Part shown: positions 18,121-26,085 of the stretch, one piece after another
How the letters are laid out: every line of letters begins with the position of its first letter
How positions within the stretch are numbered: position 1 is the stretch's first letter
Assembly (NCBI GenBank): GCA_022841885.1
Contig: JALHQP010000015.1
Coordinates: 1 to 49,163, forward strand
DNA length: 49,163 nucleotides
DNA from: Aquincola sp.
GTDB taxonomy: Bacteria > Pseudomonadota > Gammaproteobacteria > Burkholderiales > Burkholderiaceae_C
Direction: 5' to 3'
Made by a program: the position numbers and the translations under genes
The notes under the pieces: model-generated
The model's database searches: none
Told to the model about the DNA's origin: nothing
The model's input: only the letters and a program-made list of their open reading frames with translations

Positions 18121-18936
18121 GTGATTGCAAGAACACTGATCGTCATCGCAGGGGCCCTGGGCCTGCTGCTCTCGCCCGCCGCCCGCGCCGACAAGCTCGA
18201 CGACATCATCGCCTCGGGCAAGCTGCGCTGCGCCGTGGTGCTCGACTTCCCGCCGATGGGATCACGCGACGAGAAGAACGAGCCGATCGGCTTCGACGTC
18301 GACACCTGCAACGACCTGGCCAAGGCGCTCGGCGTGAAGGCCGAGATCGTCGAGACGCCCTTCCCCGACCGCATCCCGGCCCTCGTCTCCAACCGTGCCG
18401 ACGTCGGCATCGCCTCCACGTCCGACACGCTGCAGCGCGCCAAGACGATCGGCTTCTCGGTCCCCTACTTCGTCTTCAAGATGGTGGTGCTGACCAAGAA
18501 GGGCACCAACATCAACTCCTACGCCTCGCTCAAGGGCCGCAAGACCGGCTCGGTGACCGGCACCTACGAGGCGATCGCGCTGGAGAAGGACATCAAGAAG
18601 TGGAACGACCCGAAGGGCTCGTTCCGTGCCTACCAGACGCAGGCCGACGTGTTCCTCGCACTGTCGCAAGGCCAGATCGAGGCCACGGTGGTCACTTCCA
18701 CCGTCGCGGCCGCCACCATCAAGGCCGGCAAGTACAAGGACCTGCAGATGGGCGGCGACGCGCCGTACGACCTCGACTACGTCTCATTGATCGCGCTGCG
18801 CCAGGAATACGGGCTGCTCAGATACCTCGACCTGTTCGTGCACTTGCAGACGCGCACCGGCCGCGCCCAGGAGCTGTACAACAAGTGGGTCGGCGGCACG
18901 ATGCCCGACCTCACGGTGAAGGGCGTCTATCGCTGA
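18121..18936 (+). CDS. Amino-acid ABC transporter substrate-binding protein
   Basis: 271-aa family-3 periplasmic binding protein. Signal peptide at about residues 1-23 (LIVIAGALGLLLSPAARA), then LDDIIASGKLRCAVVLDFPP, FDVDTCNDLAKALG and ADVGIASTSDT, all typical of polar amino-acid binders. GTG start at 18121, with AAAGGA at 18109-18114 as ribosome site. Its gene heads an importer operon beside hydroxyproline enzymes, so trans-4-hydroxyproline or a related imino acid is the likely ligand. This is inferred, not visible in the binding residues. Confidence 0.85.
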   Translation: MIARTLIVIAGALGLLLSPAARADKLDDIIASGKLRCAVVLDFPPMGSRDEKNEPIGFDVDTCNDLAKALGVKAEIVETPFPDRIPALVSNRADVGIASTSDTLQRAKTIGFSVPYFVFKMVVLTKKGTNINSYASLKGRKTGSVTGTYEAIALEKDIKKWNDPKGSFRAYQTQADVFLALSQGQIEATVVTSTVAAATIKAGKYKDLQMGGDAPYDLDYVSLIALRQEYGLLRYLDLFVHLQTRTGRAQELYNKWVGGTMPDLTVKGVYR

Positions 18937-18941
18937 ACGCC

Positions 18942-18959
18942 GGCGGGCCCTGGCCCGCC
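18942..18959 (+). other. Intercistronic stem-loop after the binding-protein gene
   Basis: GGCGGGCC at 18942-18949 is followed by its exact complement GGCCCGCC at 18952-18959, realistically a 7-bp stem with a 4-base loop. It sits 6 bp after the binding-protein stop and just before the permease gene. Such stems commonly stabilise the upstream message so that binding protein outnumbers membrane subunits. No T-run follows, so full termination is unlikely. Confidence 0.5.
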
Positions 18960-18969
18960 AGGCCTGACC

Positions 18970-19632
18970 ATGAACTACACGTTCCACTGGCACCAGGCCT
19001 TCCAGGCGCTGCCGTCCATGCTGGGCGGCGCGTTGGTCACGATCGAGGTGGCCGTCCTGTCGATGGTGATCGGGACGGTCTGCGGTATCGGGCTGGCGCT
19101 CGCGCGCAATGCCGGCAACCGCCTGGCGCGCGGATTCGCCACGGTGTGGATCGAAACGGCGCGCAACACGCCCGCGCTGTTTCAGATCTACATGATCTAT
19201 TTCGGGCTCGGCTCGTTCGGCATCTTCGTCGATTCGTTCCCGGCGCTGCTGGTCGGCATCGCGTTCAACAACGCCGGCTACCTGGCTGAGACGTTTCGCG
19301 GCGGCCTGCGCGCGATCCCGCCGACGCAGGTGCGCGCCGCCCGCTCGCTGGGCATGAGTGCGCCGCAGGCCTTCCGCCTGATCGCGCTGCCCCAGTTGTT
19401 CCGCACTGTGTTCCACCCGATGACCAACCAGATGGTGTGGGCCATCCTGATGACCTCGCTCGGCGTCGTGGTCGGGCTCAACACCGACCTGACCGGGGTC
19501 ACGCAGGAGCTCAACGTGCGCACCTTCCGCACCTTCGAGTTCTTCGTCATGGCCGCGGTGATCTACTACCTCATCACCAAGGTCGTCACGCTGTCGGCGC
19601 GGCTCCTCGCCGCGCGGCTGTTCCGCTACTAG
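18970..19632 (+). CDS. Amino-acid ABC transporter permease (HisM/GlnP type) 1
   Basis: 220-aa inner-membrane permease with about five helices. It contains the early TIEVAVLSMVIGTVCGIGLAL helix, ETARNTPALFQIY and the AARSLGMSAPQAFRLIALPQ coupling loop that contacts the ATPase. It pairs with the next permease as a heterodimer. It starts 33 bp after the binding-protein gene, across the stem-loop. Confidence 0.88.
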   Translation: MNYTFHWHQAFQALPSMLGGALVTIEVAVLSMVIGTVCGIGLALARNAGNRLARGFATVWIETARNTPALFQIYMIYFGLGSFGIFVDSFPALLVGIAFNNAGYLAETFRGGLRAIPPTQVRAARSLGMSAPQAFRLIALPQLFRTVFHPMTNQMVWAILMTSLGVVVGLNTDLTGVTQELNVRTFRTFEFFVMAAVIYYLITKVVTLSARLLAARLFRY

Positions 19633-19641
19633 GGTGCCGCG

Positions 19642-20295
19642 ATGATCGAAACCGATTTCGCGCGCACCGACCTGTGGTTCATGCTGCGGGGCGCCGGCAT
19701 GACCTTGACGCTGACGTTCTGGGCCGTGCTGGGCGGCACGGCGATGGGTTTCGTGTTCGGCGTGCTGCGTGCCGTCGCACCGACATGGATCAACGCGTTG
19801 CTGGGCGCGGTGCTCGACGTCTTCCGCTCGATCCCGCTGCTGATCCAGTTCATCCTCGCCAACTCCTTCAAGTCGATCGTCGGCCTCGACGTGTCCGCGT
19901 TCACCGTCGCCTGCGTGGTGCTGGCGATCTACACCTCGGCCTACTGCGCCGAGATCGTGCGCGCCGGCATGCTGGCCGTGCCCTCCACGACGCGCCGCGC
20001 CGCGCGCTCGCTCGGCATGACCTGGTGGCAGGACCTGCGCTACATCGTCTACCCGATCGCGCTGCGCGTGTCGCTACCCTCGTGGGTCGGCCTCACGCTC
20101 GGCGTGATGAAGGACACCTCGCTGGTGCTGTGGATCGGCATCGTCGAGCTGCTGCGCGCCTCGCAGGTGATCGTCACCCGCATCCAGGAGCCGCTGCTGG
20201 TGCTGATGCTGTGCGGCCTGATCTACTTCCTCATGAGCTACCCCATCTCGCGCCTCGGCGCGTACCTCGAATCCCGCTGGCGCGACGATGATTGA
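19642..20295 (+). CDS. Amino-acid ABC transporter permease 2
   Basis: 217-aa permease homologous in layout to its neighbour: GAGMTLTLTFWAVLGGT helix, DVFRSIPLLIQF and the AARSLGMTWWQDLRYIVYP docking loop. It starts 9 bp after permease 1 and its end overlaps the ATPase gene by 8 bp, consistent with one tightly coupled operon. Confidence 0.88.
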   Translation: MIETDFARTDLWFMLRGAGMTLTLTFWAVLGGTAMGFVFGVLRAVAPTWINALLGAVLDVFRSIPLLIQFILANSFKSIVGLDVSAFTVACVVLAIYTSAYCAEIVRAGMLAVPSTTRRAARSLGMTWWQDLRYIVYPIALRVSLPSWVGLTLGVMKDTSLVLWIGIVELLRASQVIVTRIQEPLLVLMLCGLIYFLMSYPISRLGAYLESRWRDDD

Positions 20296-21010
20296 AATCC
20301 AGGACGTGCACAAGTCCTTCGGCGCCCTCCAGGTGCTGCGCGGCGTCTCGATGACGGTCAGCAAGGGCGAAGTGGTGTCGGTGATCGGCGGCTCCGGCTC
20401 GGGCAAGTCCACGCTGCTGATGTGCATCAACGGGCTCGAATCGATCCAGGCCGGGCGCATCCTGGTCGACGGCACCGACGTGCACGCCCGCAACACCGAC
20501 CTGAACCGCCTGCGCCAGCGCATCGGCATCGTCTTCCAGCAATGGAACGCCTTCCCGCACTTGACGGTGCGCGAGAACGTGATGCTCGCGCCGCGCAAGG
20601 TGCTGGGCAAGAGCACCGACGAGGCCGACCAGATCGCCAGCGCCAAGCTGCGCCATGTCGGCCTGGGCGACAAGCTGGATGTCTACCCGTCCAAGCTCTC
20701 CGGCGGCCAGCAGCAGCGCATGGCGATCGCGCGCGCGCTGGCGATGTCGCCCGACTACATGCTGTTCGACGAGGTCACCTCCGCGCTCGATCCGCAACTG
20801 GTCGGCGAGGTGCTGGACACGATGCGCGTGCTGTCGTCCGAAGGCATGACGATGATCGTCGTGACGCACGAGATCGCCTTCGCACGCGAGGTCTCGCACC
20901 GCGTCGCGTTCTTCAAGTCCGGCCGCATCCACGAGATCGGCCCGCCCGAGCAGGTGATCGGCAATCCGCGCGAGCCCGAGACCGTCGAGTTCCTCAAGTC
21001 GGTGCTTTGA
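20288..21010 (+). CDS. Amino-acid ABC transporter ATP-binding protein (GlnQ type)
   Basis: 240-aa ATPase of the polar amino-acid family: Walker A GGSGSGKST near residues 35-43, Q-loop in VFQQWNAFPH, signature [15 protein letters not shown] and Walker B YMLFDEVTSALDPQL. All catalytic motifs are intact. Its stop overlaps the ATG of the following oxidoreductase by one base (TGATG at 21008-21012), tying transport to the first oxidation step. Confidence 0.92.
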   Translation: MIEIQDVHKSFGALQVLRGVSMTVSKGEVVSVIGGSGSGKSTLLMCINGLESIQAGRILVDGTDVHARNTDLNRLRQRIGIVFQQWNAFPHLTVRENVMLAPRKVLGKSTDEADQIASAKLRHVGLGDKLDVYPSKLSGGQQQRMAIARALAMSPDYMLFDEVTSALDPQLVGEVLDTMRVLSSEGMTMIVVTHEIAFAREVSHRVAFFKSGRIHEIGPPEQVIGNPREPETVEFLKSVL

Positions 21011-22305
21011 TGCCCGCCGACGACGACCTGCCGCTGCCGCCGCTCGCCGCGGCCGACGGGGCCTGCGACGTGCTGGTGATCGGCGCCGGCATCGTCGGCC
21101 TCGCCATCGCCTTGCGCCTGCAGCGCGAGGGTCGCCAGGTCACGGTGATCGATCGCACGGGGGTCGCGGCCGAGGCCAGCCGCGGCAACGCCGGCGCATT
21201 CGCCTTCACCGACATCCTGCCGCTGGCCTCGCCCGGCATCCTGCGCCAGGCACCGCGCTGGCTGCTCGACCCGCTGGGCCCGCTGTCGATCGCGCCGGCG
21301 TACCTGCCACGCATCGCGCCCTGGCTGTTCCACTTCTGGCGCGCGAGCTTCCCCGCGCGCGTCAAGGCCAGCGCCGCCGCCCAGGCCGCGCTGATGGACC
21401 TGTCGATCGGCGAGACCGACGCGATGCTGGCCGCCGCCGGCGCCACCCACATGCTGCGCAGCGACGGCGTGCTGCACCTGTACGAGAGCGAGGTCGAACT
21501 CGCGGCCTCGTTGCCCGGCTGGCAGGCACGCGCCGACCACGGCATCGCCTTCACGCACCTGCACGGCGCGCCGGCCATCGCCGAGCTGCAACCGGGGCTG
21601 TCCCCCACGCTGGTGGCGGCCACCTTCCTGCCGGCCTGGAAGACGATCGCCGATCCGTTGCTCCTGACGCTGACCATCGCGCGCCGCTTCACCGAACTGG
21701 GGGGTCGCTTGCGCCGAGGCGAGGCGCTGGCGCTCGAGCCGGCCAATGACGGTGTCTTCGTGCCGGTGGCAGGAGCGCAGCGCATGTCGGCGCAAAACGT
21801 CGTCGTGGCCGCGGGCGCGTGGTCGCACCGCCTCGCCCGCACGCTGGGCGAACGCATCCCGCTCGAAACCGAGCGCGGCTACAACACCACGCTGCCCGTG
21901 ACGGCCTTCGACCTCCAGCGCCAGCTCACCTTCGGTGGCCACGGCTTCGTCGTCACGCCGCTTGCCTGCGGCGTGCGCGTGGGCGGCGCGGTCGAATTCG
22001 CCGGCCTCGACGCACCGCCCAACTACGGGCGTTCGGAGGCACTGCTGACCAAGGCCAAGCGCTTCATGCCGGGCCTCAACACCACGGGCGGCACCCAGTG
22101 GATGGGCTTTCGCCCTTCGCTGCCCGACAGCCTGCCGGCCATCGGCCCCGCCGCGCGCGACGCCCGCGTGACCTACGCCTTCGGCCATGGCCACCTGGGC
22201 CTGACGCAGTCCGCTGCCACCGCGCGGCTGGTGGCCGACCTCGTGGCCGGGCGCCCGAGCGCGCTCGACCTGTCGCCGTTCCGACCGCAGCGGTTCGCCC
22301 GCTGA
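21010..22305 (+). CDS. DadA-like FAD dehydrogenase, probable D-hydroxyproline dehydrogenase
   Basis: 431-aa DAO-fold flavoprotein: FAD-binding VLVIGAGIVGLAIALRLQREG at about residues 21-41, SRGNAGAFA, the late WMGFRPSLPDSLPAIG segment and FGHGHLGLTQSAATARLVADL, which are strong DadA/D-hydroxyproline dehydrogenase marks. It would oxidise the cis-4-hydroxy-D-proline made by the epimerase to pyrroline-4-hydroxy-2-carboxylate, passing electrons to the respiratory chain. The ATG overlaps the ATPase stop. A D-amino acid dehydrogenase of other specificity is possible, but the locus favours hydroxyproline. Confidence 0.8.
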   Translation: MPADDDLPLPPLAAADGACDVLVIGAGIVGLAIALRLQREGRQVTVIDRTGVAAEASRGNAGAFAFTDILPLASPGILRQAPRWLLDPLGPLSIAPAYLPRIAPWLFHFWRASFPARVKASAAAQAALMDLSIGETDAMLAAAGATHMLRSDGVLHLYESEVELAASLPGWQARADHGIAFTHLHGAPAIAELQPGLSPTLVAATFLPAWKTIADPLLLTLTIARRFTELGGRLRRGEALALEPANDGVFVPVAGAQRMSAQNVVVAAGAWSHRLARTLGERIPLETERGYNTTLPVTAFDLQRQLTFGGHGFVVTPLACGVRVGGAVEFAGLDAPPNYGRSEALLTKAKRFMPGLNTTGGTQWMGFRPSLPDSLPAIGPAARDARVTYAFGHGHLGLTQSAATARLVADLVAGRPSALDLSPFRPQRFAR

Positions 22306-22327
22306 TGCACGATACGAAAGACCCGCC

Positions 22328-23368
22328 ATGAAGACCCAGCGCGTGATCTCCATCGTCCGCTGCCACGCCGAGGGCGAGGTCGGCGACGTGATCGTCGGCG
22401 GCGTGCTGCCGCCGCCCGGGCGCACGATGTTCGAGCGCATGAGCGCGATGCAGCGCGAGCAGGACGGCCTGCGCCGCCTGCTGCTGTGCGAGCCGCGCGG
22501 CAGCGTGGCCCGGCACATCAACCTGATCACGCCGCCGGCGCGCGACGATTGCGACATCGGCATGATCACGATGGAGCCCACCGAGTTCGTGCCGATGTCA
22601 GGCTCCAACCTGATCTGCACCGTGACGGTGGCGCTGGAGACCGGCATCCTGCCGATGCACGAGCCCGAGACCATCGTCCGCGTCGACACCGCCGCCGGCC
22701 CGGTGCGCGCGCGCGCCACCTGCCGCGACGGCAAGTGCGTGTCGGTGGAGTTCGCCAACGTGCCGAGCTTCGTCGACCGGCTGGACGCCACGCTGGAGAT
22801 CGAAGGGCTCGGCCGCGTGGTCGTCGACATCGCCTATGGCGGCATGTGGTACGCCATCACCGATGCCACCAAACTCGGCTTTCGCATCGAGCCGCACGAA
22901 GGGCGCGAGCTGGCCATCGCGGGCGAGAAGATCCGCCGGGCCGCACGCGAGCAACTCGACGTCGTGCACCCCGAGAACCCCGACATCGCCGGCGTCAGCA
23001 TCGTGCAGTTCACCCGGCCGTTCGCCGGCGTGGGCCAGGTCACGCGCAACACCGTCATCGTCGCGCCCGGCCGCTCGGACCGCAGCCCGTGCGGCACCGG
23101 CACCTGCGCGCGCATGGCGGTGCTGCACGCGCGCGGCGCCATGCAGGTCGGCGACTCGATGGTCCACGAATCGATCATCGGCTCGCGCTTCACGGGCCGC
23201 ATCGCCGCCACCACCACGGTGGCCGGCAAGCCGGCCATCCTGCCGACCATCGAGGGCCGGGCGTGGATCACCGGGCTGGCCAGCGAGATGCTCGATCCGG
23301 GCGATCCGTACCCGACGGGCTATGTGCTGGCCGACACGTGGGGGGTCAGCGGGACGACGGTGCAGTGA
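22328..23368 (+). CDS. Proline racemase superfamily enzyme with Ser/Cys active-site pair
   Basis: 346-aa second member of the superfamily. The position of the first catalytic cysteine is S91 (in PMSGSNLIC), while C255 is kept in SPCGTGTCAR; the Asp-Arg-Ser-Pro motif and glycine-rich loops are otherwise intact. Classical racemases and 4-hydroxyproline epimerases have Cys/Cys, and trans-3-hydroxyproline dehydratases have Cys/Thr, so this is a third arrangement. It could be an epimerase of another hydroxyproline isomer or a dehydratase. It lies 22 bp after the FAD dehydrogenase in the same operon. Substrate is unassigned. Confidence 0.8.
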   Translation: MKTQRVISIVRCHAEGEVGDVIVGGVLPPPGRTMFERMSAMQREQDGLRRLLLCEPRGSVARHINLITPPARDDCDIGMITMEPTEFVPMSGSNLICTVTVALETGILPMHEPETIVRVDTAAGPVRARATCRDGKCVSVEFANVPSFVDRLDATLEIEGLGRVVVDIAYGGMWYAITDATKLGFRIEPHEGRELAIAGEKIRRAAREQLDVVHPENPDIAGVSIVQFTRPFAGVGQVTRNTVIVAPGRSDRSPCGTGTCARMAVLHARGAMQVGDSMVHESIIGSRFTGRIAATTTVAGKPAILPTIEGRAWITGLASEMLDPGDPYPTGYVLADTWGVSGTTVQ

Positions 23369-23659
23369 CGGAGCGTCGGGCTGCGACCATCGCCTTCTGG
23401 CTAAATAGCGAGCGCTCGATCGCAGTCGACCAATGCGCGCTCTCGACCCTGCGCCGCCATTCGATGCCTGAACGACGCAGCCGAACCTTGGGCTTGTCCG
23501 TAAACCCTACCGAACCCGCCGCCACCGGCGAATGGGTCCAAGACCTGCACGTTCTCGATGAGACGACCGTGATCTTGTAGAGGTCGGTCAGCGTCTTCTC
23601 TGGCGACTTGTTGATCGAAAAACGTAGAACTCAACGAACGCCGTCGGCGTCCCTGCAGC
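23369..23659. other. Gene-poor stretch at left edge of the low-GC islet
   Basis: 291 bp follow the racemase-family gene. GC and codon pattern fall away from about 23400 on. A 77-codon frame on the minus strand (23401-23634) exists but has no recognisable family or ribosome site. I see no hairpin terminator with a T-run, no repeat and no tRNA. It may hold the operon's 3' end and the junction of the islet. Confidence 0.4.
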
Positions 23660-23809
23660 TCACTTCAGGACGTGCCACACGACTGCTCCTGCTCCGAAGA
23701 CGATCACCACCGCGACTAGCAGGATGACCGCGCCCACCCTGTGCCTGTCGAGAGCGGCGACCAGCTCGCGCACCTCGGCGAAGTGACTGATCTCGACCGT
23801 GATCTTCAT
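23660..23809 (-). CDS. Small single-pass membrane protein, unknown
   Basis: 49-aa candidate: a charged N-terminal half (MKITVEISHFAEVRELVAAL) and one strong transmembrane helix (VGAVILLVAVVIVFGAGAVV) ending in WHVLK. The ATG at 23809 has GAGG about 8 bp upstream; longer in-frame starts lack this. Composition with one helix and a short cytosolic tail is plausible for a real peptide, but no family is recognised. It lies in the low-GC islet, in the same direction as the other islet genes. Confidence 0.5.
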   Translation of the reverse strand: MKITVEISHFAEVRELVAALDRHRVGAVILLVAVVIVFGAGAVVWHVLK

Positions 23810-23964
23810 GACGCGTACCTCATGTGCTGCCGTCATGGTACGGAGGTCGAAGGGGGTGTCCTGTGGGCGGAGGGGCAGTAGAGAAGACACCGCCGCGCTT
23901 TCGGGGCGGCGTCGTTTACAGGCGGCGCAATCGACCCCTGGGGGTACTACGTGCCCCGGGCCAA

Positions 23965-24513
23965 CTACCTGCTCAGCCCGATGCCACGGTGCCCCACGTC
24001 ACTAACTCGCAGGAAGCCGAATTCGGCCGGCGGCACGCCATCGAGCACGAGTTCGATGGATGTCCATGCGCCCGATCGCAGTGATTCTTCGAGGGCCACT
24101 TCTCGTGACTTGGCCGACGCGTTGTTCGGAATGCCCGCCTTGTCCGTCGAGCCCCAACCGATCTTGGCCTTCAAGCCGTTGACCCTCGCTGCCGTGAGGT
24201 TGCCGATGTGCAGTCTTACCTTGCTTCCGTTTGCATACGGCTTGATGTCTTCAAGTGAGACTGTGAGGTATCCGAGGTCGAACTTGACTGCCGCGTACCC
24301 CTTTTGATCGGGAGTGAGGAACGCGACGCCATCCAACTTTTCCAACTCCTGCTGAAACTTGGTGCGCGTGAGGTCGTCAGCAAGGGACTTTTGCTTGCTC
24401 TCAAGGGCAGCGATCCTGGCTTCGAGCTCCGGAATTCTGGGGTCTTGCCCAGCACCGCACGCGGTAAGTGATGCAGAGGCAAGCACGACAACACAGCGAT
24501 GAACAAGTGCCAT
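23965..24513 (-). CDS. DUF3251-like lipoprotein
   Basis: 182-aa predicted lipoprotein: signal peptide with lipobox LTAC (lipidated Cys at about residue 19), a coiled coil (PELEARIAALESKQKSLADD, residues 27-46), then a beta-sandwich-like domain (GVAFLTPDQKGYAAVKFDLG, SLEDIKPYANGSKVRL) that resembles DUF3251/YajI proteins. The start is firmly supported by AGGAGGAGGAG just upstream. Function is unknown. Codon use is visibly less GC-biased than the flanking operons, suggesting acquisition. A peptide anchored in the inner or outer membrane is expected. Confidence 0.75.
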   Translation of the reverse strand: MALVHRCVVVLASASLTACGAGQDPRIPELEARIAALESKQKSLADDLTRTKFQQELEKLDGVAFLTPDQKGYAAVKFDLGYLTVSLEDIKPYANGSKVRLHIGNLTAARVNGLKAKIGWGSTDKAGIPNNASAKSREVALEESLRSGAWTSIELVLDGVPPAEFGFLRVSDVGHRGIGLSR

Positions 24514-24560
24514 GAAAACTCCTCCTCCTGGTAGGACAGTGGGACTTCGGTCCTTGGCGA

Positions 24561-24803
24561 CTACTTGATCTTGAGGAACTTGACGAGGTCCATGTAGTGC
24601 TTGCCAGTCTGGCTCTCCTCATGCCGGTACGTAATCGTCACGAGCCCCTGGGACTCCATGTCCTCTAGCTCTGCGAATTCGACGGCAAATGCCTCGTATA
24701 CCGCGTCCGGAGCGCCGCCACTGCCGAAAGAAGTCATGCCCGAATAGCTCATGGTCCCGGTTCCTCCGATTGCGGTCGCCAGGTAGGTCTTCTTGGCCAG
24801 CAT
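24561..24803 (-). CDS. Small hypothetical protein
   Basis: 80-aa protein. The first half has a Gly/Ser-rich segment (IGGTGTMSYSGMTSFGSGG); the second half is acidic with a possible helix (YEAFAVEFAELEDMESQG) followed by a beta-strand (LVTITYR). GGA lies 7 bp upstream of the ATG. No family is recognised. It lies between the DUF3251-like and DUF2971-like genes in the same orientation. The composition looks like a tail-fibre or structural small protein as much as anything, so no function is proposed. Confidence 0.55.
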   Translation of the reverse strand: MLAKKTYLATAIGGTGTMSYSGMTSFGSGGAPDAVYEAFAVEFAELEDMESQGLVTITYRHEESQTGKHYMDLVKFLKIK

Positions 24804-24837
24804 GTGAATTCCGTGGTCGTTGAACGCAGAGCAGATG

Positions 24838-25533
24838 CTAGCGCTTCAAGCCGGTTGGTCGCACGGTGATCGGCGTGACGCGCTTCTGCCGAGTCATGGT
24901 GAAGGTTTCAAACGCGGCTCGGGCCTTGATGATCGTGATAGGCCTCAGGGCGTTGCCGGTAGCCCTAATGACCTTCGCGAACTCACCGACGGGTTTCTTG
25001 CAGCGCGCCCCTACGATTACCTCGCGTAGAACCACTTTGTCGTCAAAGTCAACGTAGTGGTGGCCGGTCAGTGGGTCGCGGTCATCAAGGGCTGCGAATA
25101 CGCGGTGCTCCTCCTCGTACTCCCACTGCTTGTACTTTGTGGTCAGCACCTGCAGCAGCGTGGCATGAGTGGCGCCAGCGTTCGGCTTCGCAGCATCGAA
25201 TAGCCCCTCAAGTCGATCAGACGCGTAGAACACCTTCTTGATCTTGTCCTCCTCGACCACGTCAATGCCCAAGCAGACTCCCTTGTGCCCGTCCGCATAG
25301 TGCGCCCACATCAGCGGGCTCTTCCACGTTGGAGCCAAGCAGATCATCCCAAGGCGCCCGGTCCAGTGGTCTCGAAGAATTTTGAGCACGCGCTTTTGAA
25401 CTGGATCACCTTGGGTTGCACCTAGCAGCTCAAACGGGTCGTTGACCGTGTCGAACGTCGAGAGCTTCATGCGCCACTCGGGCAAGATGCGCTCGAAGGC
25501 GGTCTTCAGCGGGGTCATGTAGTAGAGGCGCAT
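24838..25533 (-). CDS. DUF2971-family protein
   Basis: 231-aa soluble protein. The pattern MRLYYMTPLKTAFERIL, NDPFELLG, LMWAHYADGHKGVCLGID and KQWEYEEEHRVF is that of DUF2971, a family often found in genomic islands and of unknown biochemical role. No signal peptide or membrane segment is seen. The ATG at 25533 has no clear ribosome site. It belongs to the low-GC islet and is followed downstream by the small 80-aa gene. Family call is good; role is unknown. Confidence 0.75.
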   Translation of the reverse strand: MRLYYMTPLKTAFERILPEWRMKLSTFDTVNDPFELLGATQGDPVQKRVLKILRDHWTGRLGMICLAPTWKSPLMWAHYADGHKGVCLGIDVVEEDKIKKVFYASDRLEGLFDAAKPNAGATHATLLQVLTTKYKQWEYEEEHRVFAALDDRDPLTGHHYVDFDDKVVLREVIVGARCKKPVGEFAKVIRATGNALRPITIIKARAAFETFTMTRQKRVTPITVRPTGLKR

Positions 25534-25535
25534 CG

Positions 25536-25840
25536 CGGGATCGTAGCGCCCGTGTGCCCTGTGTCAGCCGAAGCGCCTCGTACCGCTCGACCTTCGGGCG
25601 TCTTGCCCCCTTCCACGCCGTTCGGCTCTTGAACCAAGGCAGCGTCTCAGCCGCGCCGGGGTCTTGAGCCTCCCAGGCGCCGAGCCGGGCGTTTGTCGTG
25701 TCGATCCATTCGTACGCCTCGTGAATCGCGCGCTACAGCGTCCCGTTCTCGGTGAGCATGAGCCGGTCGCACGAAGTCGAGGCGCTCAACGGTGCGTGCC
25801 AAAACGACAGTGCAGCCACGACGAGCAGTGCGTCGGACAT
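25536..25840 (-). pseudogene. Nonsense-interrupted reading frame
   Basis: Starting at an ATG at 25840, a protein-like frame runs LLVVAALSFWHAPLS and DRLMLTENGTL for 35 codons, meets TAG (25733-25735), and then continues with natural-looking sequence (AIHEAYEWIDTTNARLGAWE, AAETLPWFKSRTAW, VERYEALRLTQ) up to the start of the DUF2971-like gene. Composition suggests a real, now broken, small gene. The homologue is not recognised. A sequencing error or a chance frame cannot be excluded. Confidence 0.3.
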
Positions 25841-26085
25841 GACTTCGAGTGCGACACGCCAAAGCGGCTCACTTCCACTGCTCTAAGCTCTTGAGTTGAC
25901 GACGTGCTCCACCTAGCCGTGTTGGTCCCAAGTCTGCGTTTCGGCAGGCCCCGCCGCTCAAACGAGCGACAACGTGCGTCGCCTAACGCCGCACTGCCGA
26001 CCATCGCTTGAGATCGTCGAGCGTTCCCGATGCGGTAGTACCAGACGCTCAGGCCGCCCCTCGCGAGCTTCGCGTCCGGGTCCGA
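25841..26085. other. Unassigned right edge of the low-GC islet
   Basis: 245 bp between the broken frame and the stop of the Ldh-family gene. Short frames exist on both strands but none has a start signal or a recognisable product. GC rises again toward 26050. I see no terminal inverted repeats or target-site duplication matching the left edge near 23400. Confidence 0.35.

Noticed and set aside
23401-23634. Minus-strand 77-codon frame with DPFAGGGG, resembling a DNA methyltransferase motif
   Set aside because: Only this short motif-like stretch is present; there is no ribosome site and no further methyltransferase sequence, so it is probably chance.
25981-25987. GCCTAAC, resembling the left end of an integron attC site
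   Set aside because: No matching GTTRRRY partner occurs within 150 bp to the right, and no integron integrase is present.
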